64,000 nucleotides of DNA from Pseudisothecium myosuroides (Eukaryota; Streptophyta; Bryopsida; Hypnales; Lembophyllaceae): the NCBI GenBank assembly GCA_951799445.1, contig OX637290.1, forward strand, positions 21,880,987 to 21,944,986, read 5' to 3'. The translations under genes and the position numbers were made by a program. Positions 45,899 to 57,911 of the stretch are shown here, in pieces (position 1 is the first letter of the stretch; the number at the start of each line of letters is the position of its first letter). The notes beneath the pieces were generated by a model. It searched no databases and had not been told where the DNA came from. It saw only the letters and a program-made list of their open reading frames with translations.

Positions 45899-46200
45899 TA
45901 ACGTTGAGTCTACCAGGACCATGCTTCTATTAGTGAACGTTGAAACAGTAGTGGTCAACCTTTCAAGGCTGGCCACTTTTCAACCTCTTGAAATCAATCC
46001 AATGCGCTGATTCAATAGCTGGAGGCGAAATAGAATCAGTGTGAATTTACTGCTAGTCTATAGTTTCGATCTGCATCATGCTTTGCATCGAGGATTTCAT
46101 CAGGAGCCCAGATTTTCAATGTAAAAGATTTCCTGAGACCACAAGCTTGGTACATGTGATTCAAAATCCCTCTTTTCTATGTTTCTCAATTAACTAGGCA
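45899..46200. repeat. 300-bp direct repeat, copy 2
   Basis: This copy starts CGTTGAGTCTACCAGGACC directly after a TTAA and ends near TTTCTCAATTAACTAGGCA. It matches 42891-43195. In copy 1 the same TTAA is the right border of a transposon. Confidence 0.85.
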
Positions 46201-48012
46201 TTTTCTGACCATAATCTCAAATGAGAACTCTTATAATTCTCAGGAGGCAGGTAGCACAGCAAGGTTCAGTTCTCAGTTACTGCCAGATTACTCGCTGATA
46301 CTGATTCAACGGACACTCAGATATCAATCTCACCCTCCCCGAACTCCACGCATCAGATCAATACCAATCTAGCGATACGGAGACACAAGAAAACTTCGCC
46401 TAAACCATGACCACTCCTCTCTTTCCGGGTCTCTTTCCTAATTTCGGAAAAGTACATCCTTAGCTAGCCAGCTTGTGAGGCTCAACAAGTCATGTACTGT
46501 TTTCCAATACCAAGCTCCAGATTTTGAGCTACCTTTTGTATTATACATAATGCTTCAATTTAACTTTCATTTCGTGTGGACGGTGAAGTCTCCAAATGAT
46601 TCCTTTCGGTCAACATGCTTTGAAGATGCACGCGACTGGGATCATCCAGTTATTGAAAAGTACTTTAATTTTACAATTGCATTACCTTGCTGTAGATTTT
46701 AAACTAACGTTGCTCAGGAGTCAATGTATTGCCATATCAACAAAACGATTCAGAAAGCGAACTAATTTTATGCATGCCAAGGTTGCTGTTCGATGCCCTG
46801 TTGTTTGAGGATCGATTTCAGAGAAATTGGTGCAGTTTCAGTCGCCCGACTGAATCGTCAGATCTATACCTGGCCTAGTTCTTAAATAGAGATGCAGGCA
46901 CTAGAGCTTCAAATAATGCCAAGTCGTGGATTCGAGGCAGCTTTGTCGGTCGATCAGTGGAAGGTTATTTTTCATAATCATGTCGCTGAATGGGAGCCCT
47001 TCAAAGATCAACCAAAAGCACATCAAGTGGAAGTTTGTGATTCATAGAATTGTTCCTGATAAACACCCAGCACTTTAAGGTTAATGCCCGATGTAGTCCT
47101 TTTTGAAACACGCCATTGTACGTAACGAATATGACCATCAACCGAAATAATGTGAAGTACAAGCTTTCTCCAAGATAGTAAGAGCTTTCTCTCCTGGAAC
47201 GTCGAAGGTCAGGTTTCATACAAATGCCAGGCTACCTAGTCGATCAGGATTCAGGTTCGAAGTTGCCAAGTTCGCGAGCAGTGCAAAAGGAGCCTCATGA
47301 TCTATCTAGTCCCGTTGCTGTTTGTTTTCAAGCAACCACTTCAATTGTCGGTAGTAGAAGTACTCCAGATACAGATGAAGATACTTAGTAATAATGGAGC
47401 TGCCTGTGCAAGGACCAGAGGTGCAAGTGGATAAGTATGTCGTCCATGTTGTGCAAACCACCACGTTCAACAGCAATCTTCGTCTCTCTTTCTTCGCCAG
47501 CACGTGGTTCTCCGGAGAGGGATCCTCAAAAGCATTTTCGCAATCTCATCATCGCATGAACCTTAATTAACGCAAGCTGCTCACAAGCCCACTCACTCTA
47601 CCAGCAGTACTTTCTGCAAGGACCCTTGCAAAATTTGTGGCAAATTTCAAGCAGCAGATCCATCAGCAATTAATGTTTTGACAAGATCATGAATCGTCGT
47701 TGCCTCATTCTTAGGATCTCTGATAAGGTAATCCACGTCTGCACGTCCTTCTCTTTGCCTGCAAAGACAAAGCTGAGACTCCTTTCATTACTTAACTCTC
47801 CTGCGGGCTCTCCTGGTCATGAATCTGGTTGCAGTCGCAAGGTTGCGAGCAGAATGGTCAATAATTGAAACAGGCCTGCCCACCTTCGAAACCCGAAGCT
47901 GGTTTGTTTGAGTATTGGATAAGTTTCACGATAGAGTATTTGTAGCCCTCTCACAATCAGAGTACCGTGTCAATTGTCTGTAGATTCAAGTATTTCTAGC
48001 TCCGGAGATTCC
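46201..48012. other. Unannotated, moderate-GC upstream region
   Basis: GC content is higher than in most intergenic DNA here, and the plus-strand membrane protein gene follows. The part near 47500-48012 may be its promoter and 5' untranslated region. Frames of 65-75 codons have no recognisable features. Confidence 0.35.
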
Positions 48013-48657
48013 ATGGAGCTCTGCAAGCAACTGCAAGCAGAGGACACTGTGACAATCCACACCTTCGAAGACGCCACTTTCTACACCCGTCTTCGATTCT
48101 CTCTTCTAGCCAGCAATTGGCTCCCTCAGCCCCTGGGCGTGCTTCTATGGAGCCTCCTTCATATCACCCTTCTTGTGTGCGTCGCTCTCCTGCTCTTGGT
48201 AGCAGTAACCGTCGTTTTACTAGGCCCACTTTCTCTTGACGTGTTGTTCATGATTATTCGGCTGCCAGCCCTCGCTGGCTTCGTGATCGGGTTCCTAGCC
48301 GGGTTCCTAGCCGGGTTCCTAGTATTTGTCCCTTGCCTTCTTGTAGCTCATGCACTCGTATGGATACGACGTGTGGTAACCGCCTACCAGTGTCGCACTG
48401 TGCCTGCAACGGTACAAGCACAGAGTGAGCCGGGATTTGCACGGTCTCCTCGCCAAGCTGGGATAGGACGACATGTGGACTTCAATGGGAGGCGAAGAGA
48501 CGATGATGAGGATTGTGTGTGGGATGTAATTTGCATGCCTTTCGCAACTGTGGTGAGTGCTAAGAAAATGGTGTTAGCGTGGGGGCCCTATTGGAGATTG
48601 AAATTGGGGAGTTGGTGTCGAGAGATCGCGATTCTCGACGACGCCATAGCCATCTGA
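48013..48657 (+). CDS. Predicted multi-pass membrane protein, 214 aa
   Basis: The start is the first in-frame ATG (48013, MELCKQLQAED); the frame is open upstream only from a TTG. Residues 42-70 are a strong hydrophobic segment (LLVCVALLLLVAVTVVLL) and residues 74-117 hold one or two more. Residues 93-103 are GFLAGFLAGFL, encoded by three tandem copies of the 12-bp unit GGGTTCCTAGCC (48289-48321). The N-terminal 35 residues and the C-terminal 95 are polar, and the C-terminal part has an Arg-rich patch (GRRRDDDED) near residue 160. Coding-type GC contrasts with the flanks. The family is not recognised, so no function is claimed. It has one exon and ends at TGA 48655-48657. Confidence 0.65.
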   Translation: MELCKQLQAEDTVTIHTFEDATFYTRLRFSLLASNWLPQPLGVLLWSLLHITLLVCVALLLLVAVTVVLLGPLSLDVLFMIIRLPALAGFVIGFLAGFLAGFLVFVPCLLVAHALVWIRRVVTAYQCRTVPATVQAQSEPGFARSPRQAGIGRHVDFNGRRRDDDEDCVWDVICMPFATVVSAKKMVLAWGPYWRLKLGSWCREIAILDDAIAI

Positions 48658-48961
48658 AGCCCAACCGTATACGACGGCTTCAAATTTTGTTGGAGTTCTT
48701 CACAACATTCTTCAGCAGTTGGGACGACTCCCCTTCTCAACTACAGATCTCCAAATCAAAACATATTTCATTTACTGTAGGGGCTGTCAATGGGGACCCA
48801 ATTTATTGGAAGACACATGAATTCGGCATTGGATAACCTACATCTGAATTCGAAGTACACCCTGGATCACGATGAGCCAACGAAGCAGCAGTTTGAAATG
48901 GGAAGATGAACCATCAAAGCTTTCTTGATCCCTTGTGTACATGTGCGGTACGATGAGATAG

Positions 48962-49306
48962 TGCTGGCTAGTACTCTCGATGAAGCAGCTATGGTGTACT
49001 GCGTACCTGCATCTTGCAGAGAAGATGTTAGATATATTAGTTTAATATATGCTTGCCTTGCTGCTAAAGTGTGTGCATGTACTTGTTGGCTTGTTGCTAT
49101 GCATACTTGAGTAGTACTCTCGATAAAGCAGCTATGGTGTACTTTGTAAAGAGCATCTTGCTGCTAAAGTGTGTGCATGTACTTGTTGCTATGCTTGCTT
49201 GAGTAGTACTCTCGATAAAGCTGGTGTACTCAGTAACGACCATCTTGCAAAGAAGTATGCTTGTCTTGATGCTAAAGTGTGTGCATGTAATTGTTGCTAT
49301 GCATGC
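48962..49306. repeat. Imperfect tandem repeat, three copies of 90-150 bp
   Basis: Each copy begins GTAGTACTCTCGATAAAGC (near 48968, 49110 and 49201) and ends GCTAAAGTGTGTGCATGTA...TTGCTATGCAT. Copies differ by internal deletions. It lies in the 3' flank of the membrane protein gene. Confidence 0.75.
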
Positions 49307-49536
49307 TCGAGTATCTTGTCCGTTTAATTATAGCATGCCAATGTTGTAAGTCATTTATCCTTCAACACCTTTGATTCTTAATAACTGGCTAGAGTATACC
49401 CCTCTACTCCAGAATCATCACTTGGATCTAAAAAATTCTAATGATTTTATATCTAGTATGAATCAATCTCAAGATAGTGCCCAAAACAAATCCAGATTTC
49501 TTTTCTTCAATTGATTCCAAGTGTGTTCAAGCCACT

Positions 49537-49661
49537 AAGGTATGTTCGGACTTGGTGTTAGGGGTGACGTTTGCAATGTGAATCTATTCGAGAAGTAGTC
49601 GAACTTCATTCCTAAGACCCTCATTATCAACACTGTTTAACACCAAGTGCGAACATACCTT
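49537..49661. mobile_element. 125-bp MITE with 24-bp terminal inverted repeats
   Basis: AAGGTATGTTCGGACTTGGT (49537 on) pairs with its complement ending at 49661, with one mismatch in 24 bp. The flanks AAGCCACT (left) and AAGCCAACT (right) form an 8-9-bp imperfect direct repeat, as hAT or Mutator-type insertions leave. The interior is non-coding. Confidence 0.7.
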
Positions 49662-50212
49662 TAAGCCAACTCTTCAAGAAGGTTATGTTCCAAGGGATCT
49701 GAAAATTGGATGGCTCCAGGCTCAGCTAATACTGGTTCACAGTCGGGTCCACAGTCCACATTACCAAAGACAGTTTCTTTGGGCAATTACGATTCCATAT
49801 AAAGTATGTCAGCTGAGGTGGGGCATTTACAAACATAGCTGACGTGATTTTTGAAAGCACTTAACTGATTATAGCCGTACGTATTCCCCGGTCACAAATA
49901 TTCATCAAATCAAAGACCACATTGAGAGAAACAATCTGAGTTGTAGCAGCTGCTACAGAACATACAACACAACAGTTTGTTGATCCCATGTGCTCACTTA
50001 CTGCAATGTACTGTACAATTTTAAAGACTCCCAATACTGGTGTAAACTATTGTCATTAGAAAGCTCACCCTCTGTCATCGCCCAGTATAGTTGTAGTGGC
50101 ATAACCAAAGTCCCTAGACGTACTAATCTAATATACATTTGAATAGTATTCAGCTACAAAGTAACCCCTGAAATCTTAAAATTCACAAGTCCTAATATCA
50201 CTGTACAGAAGT
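49662..50212. other. Intergenic, 3' side of the F-box/kelch gene
   Basis: The right end is the likely 3' untranslated region of the minus-strand gene. Nothing else is recognised. Confidence 0.4.
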
Positions 50213-52457
50213 CTAAGGACAAATATTAATAGAAGTACAAAAGGTAACCATGCTATCAAATCTGTACCCTAAGGATGACACACTGGGTAAAACACGCCAC
50301 TCAGTCCTGCACTCCTCCAGAGAGATCTCTCCCATAACCCACGCCCCATCTTTAGTGTACGCCTTGGAGACGTGTATCACATTATCGTTCATAAGAAAAT
50401 TCAGGGTCGGCACTTCTGAATTTCTCCCCAGCGAGGCAAACACTGGGCCTGACATGGACCCAATTTGAAGCAAGCTCTGTGTGCTGGGGTCCAGTTTCCA
50501 GAGGTTCAGAGCATTTCCTTCTGGCTGCTTACATAATCCGGCCACTACCAGCGTTGCACCAATAGCCATGATGTGGTGGTATATCAAACCCTGAGGACGC
50601 TGCAACATGACGGGAGTCCACTGCCTAAGGCTCAAATCCATAGCGTAAAATGTCCATGAGCGAATCAACGTCATGTACAGCTTGTTGTCACACACAACTC
50701 CTGACATCCACAGTCTGGAGCTGTTTCCGGAGAAGTCGTCTGGTAAACTACCATACACCTCCCAGGCACCTGCAATCCGTACAAATGGCCATAAGTACAA
50801 GCCTTACAATTTCCTGCTCTTAGTGAGCAGGAATGCATACTAAGGACTCCATCATGTTCAGTATCAACTCTTACGTTTGCTTATAAAATCCCTCCACAGT
50901 CATAGCTTGAGTTCTGACCCAACTCATCAAACCATTCAACAATTTACTTTCATCCACCACCAACACAGTAAAGAGAACATGACATTTGCAGCTCTAAAAG
51001 GAAGGTCAGCTTTTGGTTCAAGAAATACATCTTACAATGTTCAGCACCAACAGTTCTTTAAGGATTACAACCAGACCTCTTTAGTCTGACCCCCAAATAA
51101 TAACTATGAAACAGCTTGAATGTGCGAAAAGTGAGCTACAGTCAATCATAGCGTGACAAGTGTACAAAATATTCCAGAATGTCATTTCAGAGAACGTCGG
51201 TATATCAGTCTGAATGTGATGGAAAAATGATTAGTCATATCTACATCTACAAAGCTGACAAATCGCTGAATCATGAAAAATTACACTAGTGGAAATCATG
51301 ACTATCCCAGCTCGGGAGTCCACTCAACTTGGCTGGAACTGGTCGTTAGTGACCAATTCCGTCCAATTTGGGTAGACTCCCGGCCTGGAATGGGACATTA
51401 TTCCCACTACTGTTAAACTTTGCTCCAAGTCACCCACAATTGAGAACAAAGTAAGCATCAACTAATAAAAACAGAACATTTCACCAGATGAAGAAGATCA
51501 GAACCTAGTGGCGAGTGTCACAGAAGATCGTTTCCTCATTCCCAAATGGGAGAATGCGACACTCAAACCCCTTAATTACGACCTCCTCTAAAACGACATT
51601 CTAGAATATCCTGCACGGTTGCCCCTCTAGCACACTTGTCACACATTCAACAATGTGATACACATCCAAACTTACGATTCCAAGTGGTAAGATCAAAAGA
51701 GGTTTGATTCCAATGGTAGCATTCTCCCGTTTCAGGCAAAAGACTACCTACGGCATCCCCAAGAGAATGTGATCCCCTTACCAGTCTCAGAATCAAAGAC
51801 CTCCACCGCCATGTGCTCAGGCTCATAATCCGGCACTCCACCAGCCACCACCACCTTATGTCCGTATCCCTCCTTCCCCGTCCCAAACGCCACACTCACA
51901 ACCGGCGCATGTCGCGCAAACCCCATAGCCGGCGTGTGCTCCCACGTCCCCAAGAACGACGACGGACACGACGCGGAGCTCGTGAGCTTGTAAGTCAGCT
52001 TGTTATCCCCGGGGCCAGCAATGGCAAACACCACCCCATTCGCGGACGCCAGAGAGCCGTAATTGTGACTCGGAAACTCCATGGGGGGGAGAGTGATCCA
52101 AGCGCCCGCCTCTTCGTCGTACGCAAACGCTTGGGACTTGCTGCGCACCAGGTGGTTCGTGCGGTAGCACACCAACCGCGCTTGCTGCTCCCCCAGAAGA
52201 CGGTGAAGAGTGTCGAACTCCGGAGTGCTAAGGATTGTTTCCCATCGCTTGCAAACTTCTTTGCAAACCTTAAGAGGGGAGAGAGGCAGCCGCGCTAGAA
52301 TGTACTCCAACATGTCGTCGCTAAGGAGTCGCCATGGATCCTCTGGAGTCTGCTCCAGGGGGGCGAGGGTGGACGATGGGGGTCGCTTCGAAATTTGTCG
52401 CCCTAAGGGGTCCGAGAATGGTCTCAATAACATGAGATCATCGGAGGAAGAGTCCAT
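50213..52457 (-). CDS. F-box/kelch-repeat protein, 410 aa
   Basis: There are two exons: 51782-52457 (ATG at 52457; an upstream TTG extension is rejected) and 50213-50769, ending TAG. The 1012-bp intron has donor G|GTAAGG, acceptor TTGCAG and phase 1, and rebuilds FDSETG-AWEVYG across a kelch motif. The F-box spans about residues 41-78 (LLSDDMLEYILARLPL ... CKRWETIL). The rest is a kelch-like propeller, for example VVVAGGVPDYEPE at 202-214 and VVCDNKLYM in exon 2. In the family the F-box docks on SKP1 of a nuclear or cytosolic SCF ubiquitin ligase and the propeller selects the substrate. The general form is that of At5g15710-type proteins. The target is unknown. A broken relative lies about 10-18 kb to the left on the same strand. 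Confidence 0.92.
51305..51395. other. 91-nt hairpin inside the F-box/kelch intron
   Basis: GGGAGTC (51314) to GACTCCC (ending 51381) closes a stem of about 31 bp with about six mismatches around the loop GTTAGT. The outer words TCCCA and TGGGA extend it. Its size fits a small pre-miRNA or a tiny foldback MITE. Nothing else in the sequence favours either. Confidence 0.5.
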
Positions 52458-52804
52458 GGAAGGAAGTTTTAACAATATAAAACCCACAAAGACAGGAATC
52501 CACGTCCCTGGAGAGAAACTCTTCACAGAAATCGACAAGAGATTATATACCCTGCTGCCAAATTAGGGTTTGGGAATGTGAAACCACGCGATTCCAGCTA
52601 CAGAAACACGAAACCCTGAGTCACACTACCTAGAAAGTGGGAAATTCGAAAGCGATGCCCATGCCGTTCTCAGTTCGAATCTTCTGCCTTCGAGAAATGT
52701 CGAACTCGGAGAGTTGCAAGAGAAATTCAAAGTGTCTTTAAGAAAACACAATCGGAGGCAATGGTGACCTCACACGCTCTTTAGCCCTGCAAAACAAATC
52801 CCAA

Positions 52805-52993
52805 ATGGCCTCTGTTGTTCGAAATTCCGCACTCAAAACATCAAGCAGCAACGTTGAGAATCTTTACAAAAGCTCGCAGGACATCGCAATCGTGGATTCC
52901 GCAGATAGATGCGTCGTGATCTCTGTTGCAGTCAGCAAGCCTCTCGTGAAGCCAGCTCCTCCTTTACCAGAGAAAAGGAGGGTGCTGCTGTAA
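52805..52993 (+). CDS. Hypothetical 62-aa ORF, divergent from F-box gene
   Basis: The frame is ATG-started and reads on the opposite strand, 348 bp from the F-box/kelch ATG. It begins MASVVRNSALKTSSSNVENL and ends with a Pro-rich, basic tail (PAPPLPEKRRVLL). A GGTGAGG donor-like word directly follows the TAA, so it could be a first exon read past its end. No family is recognised. Confidence 0.3.
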   Translation: MASVVRNSALKTSSSNVENLYKSSQDIAIVDSADRCVVISVAVSKPLVKPAPPLPEKRRVLL

Positions 52994-53017
52994 GGTGAGG
53001 TGGGCACCTCCAAATAC

Positions 53018-53308
53018 TGACCTTGAACCGCCATCTTCACTCCGTGTACATCTCCAAAATCAATTTGTGTACCTACGTGGAAGAATGCGCCACTGACCTT
53101 GAACCGCCATCTTCACTTAGTGAACATCTCTAAAATCAATCGTATACCTATGTGGAAGAATGCACCACTAACCTTGAACCACCATTTTCATTTTGTAAAC
53201 AGCTCCAAAATCAATTATGTACCTATGTAGAAGAATGACCTTGAACCACCATCTTCATTTTTGTGTACATCTCCAAAATCAATTATGTACCTATATGGAA
53301 GAAATTGT
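53018..53308. repeat. Tandem repeat, four copies of 67-76 bp
   Basis: TGACCTTGAACCGCCATCTT recurs (with changes) at 53018, 53094, 53169 and 53236. Each copy is followed by CATCTCCAAAATCAATT and TACCTATGTGGAAGAATG. Later copies are increasingly AT-shifted. Confidence 0.85.
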
Positions 53309-53760
53309 TTTACATTGAATAGGGATTGTAAAGGGACCCACACTAATTAATCAACATTTTACACTATATAAATATCTACCTTTGTTGTACATCAATAGTT
53401 AATGAAGTGTCCGAGGTTGTACATCATGTTTCAAACATCTACAGTTTTCTACAATAAGTCCCTCTAATTTTTTGGTCCCTTTAATATCCCTATTTATTGT
53501 AGAACCAAACTTTGTTCCTTCATAATTTTTGCATATGGTATCCACATGTCATATTCTTTAATGAGTTGGAACCTCCTTTCAAGTGCCAACAAGAAAATAT
53601 TAAAATTTGACTAGTATAATAATAGTAACTAGGCACAAAAATAAAACATGGCAATTTTGGAGGTACCCACCTTACTGTAGATAGCCATTTTTTCCAAATT
53701 GTGATAGGGTTTGTGGTTTGGCCCATACTAAACACCATATATTTACGCAAATTCATGATT

Positions 53761-54413
53761 TTAATCCCTAAATGCTAGAGGCACCAAATTTTGGTGTCAA
53801 CAACACTTTCAAGTTAAATAAAACCTAACCATGTTGCTATTTTTAGTAATTTATATTTTTGAAAAATTCTTTTTGAAGTCTAGTTTAAGCATCAAAAAAT
53901 CTGATTTAAAAAATGATTGATTACGATTTTTCAATTCAAGATTTTGTACAAGGGTGTCCATTGTAATCTTGACTTTTTATAGTGTTGAGGGCTCTTGGAA
54001 ATGAGCCTCAAATACGCTAGATATTGGATTAAAAATCACATTAGAAACTCATTTAAAAAATTGTAAAGTAGATATTGAGAAGCTATAAATTGATTGGGAT
54101 TGTGTATGTTAGGCCCTTTAACCTCATATTTTTTTGGTGACCAACTTTTTGGATTTGACATGGAAAAAGGGGATTAAAAGACTTCAAATCACTTTTGTTG
54201 TTTAACACCTCATAATCAAACATTATAATATTTCAATCCATAAGTGATATTGTTGTGTTTTCTTTTCCTATGTGATTTCTAATATGTCTAATTTGAATTT
54301 GTATAGTTACAGTTTAATAAAAATTAATACAATTTATCAAAATGTTGGCTTTTTGTTCACTTTAGAGCAAATTCCAAGCAGCCCAAAAAAGGCCTTGGGC
54401 ATTTAGGAGTTAA
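53761..54413. mobile_element. TTAA-flanked element, 653 bp
   Basis: The left end is TTAATCCCTAAATGC. The right end in reverse complement is TTAACTCCTAAATGCCC, followed by AAGGCCTTTTTTGGGC. The ends belong to the same class as the other TTAA elements, but the interior is different. No coding capacity is seen. Confidence 0.65.
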
Positions 54414-57400
54414 TTCCCAAGGATGAATTTCTTTGCAAAATCAAAATCAAGATACACTTTCATGTTTTCCAAAGTTGGAATGGCCTTTGCTATTGTGCTA
54501 TTATTTACATGAGAGTAGGGAGAAACTATATTTTAGAAGTAGTTTTGCTTTGTTATCAAACTAACAACAGGGAATGTAGTTGTAGGTGTGGATTGCGCTG
54601 GTGCACAGTGCAAAAGGTGCCCATGTATTGGACATTAGATAGCCCTTGCTAAGGTCAATCACAACTCATGCACACATGCATGCACTTTCCAAGTACACAC
54701 GTGCAAAAGACACCTTCCTAAAAAGAACCAATAAGTTTATGTCCAATGTTAGAAATTAGAAACTTGCATCCTTTATTTTTCACAAGCCTCTGCCAAAATC
54801 CATGCTAAGGACTAATTTCAAATGTAAAAAGAAATTGTTTCAAACTTGTATAATTTTTTTGTATATCATGTACTGGTTTCAATCAATTCTTATAGTATAG
54901 AAGTTCCTTGTAAAAGATCCTAGTAGAGTGATGAATGGAAATTTAGAGTTATTAAGCAAAAACATATTACGGTATGAAAATAATCTAGATCTAAGATCAC
55001 TTTTGCAAGTTTTCCTTTGCTTCCCATCCCTACATGAATTGATTTAGATCTGTGCACAAAAATTGTGAAGCACCCAGTGACTATACTAGTGACATTGTTG
55101 AAGAATATGTAAAAGTTGTTTTTTCAACGTACTTGAATGTATTTCATTTGTTTTTTTGTAGCTTCTACAATAAGCTCTTGAAGACATTGTTCATAATCCA
55201 CCCAGTAGACACCAAGAACTCTTTGGAATTAAAATATATTGTGTGAAATGTAGGATCTTGAACAAATAGATTCTTCATTTACTTGGCCTTTTAAATATAT
55301 AACATCTGAATCCATTCTTGTATTTTACAAATTCTTATTTGGCTTCAATTCATCATAGAGAATTTATTTTTTTGGATTCAAATATTACTTTGGAGGAATG
55401 AAAAGCTATTTAGACAAAATGTCATCTTCAAGCACTTTGCTCATCAGCTAAAATAAGGATTTAGTGTTAGAAGTGATATCTTGGTTGAGTGATGCATCAA
55501 TGATCTTAGTATGGGATTATTCCACTAGCATATCCTTGACTTAGAGGATAAAAATAATCATCTCCAGGGTTTGCTCTTGAGGATTTGTCGGGCGTCTATT
55601 TTACTTTTCTTTGGAATTTTATTTTTTTTCAAAAGAAGAAGTAGAAGTATCATATATTATATTTAGTGGTTAGGATCAACATTTCCTATCACAAAATTAA
55701 TTAAAGTTGGAAAATGTGATTTGACACAAGCTTAAAAATATAAAGATCAGGTATTTTTTCCACATACAAAAATTTATTATTAAAAAAATAACATCCCAAA
55801 ATTTTTAGCATCCATTTTTAGAAACATGTTTTGCTCACATTGACCACCAAGTATGGTATCACTTGTTCAATCAACAAAAATCTTACGTGGGTTTCAAGAT
55901 ATCAATTTAAATGCATTGGTTTGATGATTGTAACAACTAATAAGTATTTAGTATGTACATAACATTTTTTAGCCCATTTAACATACACTTTCAAAAGTTA
56001 GATCAATTTTGATCAATTCTAATTTTCTCTAGTGTCTTTCAATACAGATATATCACCTTCACGAATCCATCTACACAAAGTTCAATGGCTTAAACTAAAG
56101 GATATTAGTCCTTAAATGTCAAACCTAACACAAAGAACCTAGCCTTTTATGGAATCTTGAAGATAGTATCTTGAATACTCAACTATTATTCAATTTTTTG
56201 GTACCATTTACCTTTGTCTCAAAGAGATGCATCCATCAAGCTAGACTTTCAAACTACAATTTTTACATTTGTTTTTTGCATTGAAAAATTTGTTAAATTC
56301 TTTTGCACAATAGATTTGAGATTGCTTCTTGTCTTGAGGAGCAGGGCTTTTTTTTCATTTTTGAAGAAGTGCCATAGTGGTGATATAAAATGTTACAGTG
56401 GTGCTCCAAATTGCAACATTCATCCACTTATTGGATGTATAGTATGGTTTTCATCCACAATTAGGTGATTTCATCTAATATTTTTTTAAATTTCAAAGTT
56501 GTCTGGTGATTTCATCCAATTTTTTTGGCATTTTTTATAACCTTTTTTAGCAAGATTTTTTTTTCTGGTGCAATTTGGCACCAGAAAAGCCAAAAAAAAA
56601 AGCCCTGTTGAGGAGGCGGACATTCATCATTAATTGCACAAGCTTCATTATGCCTATATCAAAAAAGTTTTCAAATTCAAGTTTGGTGTGCCCTACCCCA
56701 ACCTAAAATGTTATTTTAGAAAAAAGGAAGAAGTACCCAAGTGTCAAAGTTGCTACGCAGATACAATAGTCAAGGATTGAATTTATTAATTACTAAGAGC
56801 TCACAACCCATTTCAAGCTCATAGATATTATTGGACTTTGGTGCTCTAAATGCCCTTTTTGGACATATAAAGCATGAACCATTGACTTAATAGTAACAAG
56901 TAGTTACAATATAAGAGGTTTTGTTTCTGTAGCACTGGGTGACTTTTGAGTGAAGGAGCTACTCAAGCTTCGTCAGGGTAACTTCTGTCAATGCAAAAGC
57001 CTCCTCCCACTCCTTCCAGAGCCAATAAAATATGCTTGTTACTTGAAGACTCTTGGTGGGTGTTGCAAAGCTCACATACTATCTAGGGAGTGACATTTTG
57101 GTGACATAATTGACATTGAGATTTGGTATGGATTCAAGGTTCAGGTACTGCAGAATGGCATTGCGAATGCTTGGGGCCATTGTACTTGACCACACCAGAT
57201 TCTTATGCAATGTTAAGGTGGAACGGTTTGAGCATGCTCCATGTGCATTGCAAGCAGCTAGAGTATAAATAAGGCAAACATGCAAATTTACTATCTACGT
57301 ACCTTGTCGGAATGCCTTCTAATTGCGAATGGCTTCTCTCAAACTTTTTAATGTCTGATTAATATGTGAGTTGACAAAAAGCTTCTCCAATCTACATACA

Positions 57401-57911
57401 CTTGAGGAGGGGACACATCAGTGTGTGGGTTAGCATGGGGCTACCCAAGTTTACCAATTTAGTCCCAACAAACTTTGAAAAACTGCAAAAAATTCATTGT
57501 CGGAATGCCTTCTAATTGCGGTAAGGTAGAACAACCAAATGCCGTCTATCACCCAATCCCGACCTCCAAATCAGTACCCGGCTGGTTTATTGCAAACATG
57601 ACCCAAGTCCAACACTGGTTTCTACTTCTTCAAATGGCGCAACCTGGTCCCTCGTAAGCAGGTAAAATTACAAGACGAGTGCCTCAAAGAATATGAGAAG
57701 GGCTCAAACACTAAAATATCACATTCACAAACTTGTAATGAGTTATCAAATGCTCACTTTCATGAAATCACTTACATGGAAATGCCACATTTCCACTGAA
57801 AAGGCCACCTCAGTAACAAGATTACTACCCACTACTTCACATAGCACACCATATGCAGACAAATTAAAAGGATAGGTGCACAAAGAATAAGAAAAAAATG
57901 TCCTAACTAAC
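54414..57911. other. AT-rich DNA, no gene seen
   Basis: A 23-bp direct repeat, TGTCGGAATGCCTTCTAATT plus GCG, occurs at 57306 and 57499. The interval 57000-57911 is GC-richer and may include 3' sequence of GDP-L-fucose synthase. Frames up to 84 codons (56214-56468) have no recognisable domain. Confidence 0.4.

Noticed and set aside
51813..52566. Arg-rich plus-strand frames of 118-161 codons
   Set aside because: They lie antisense to the F-box exon and have no domain of their own.
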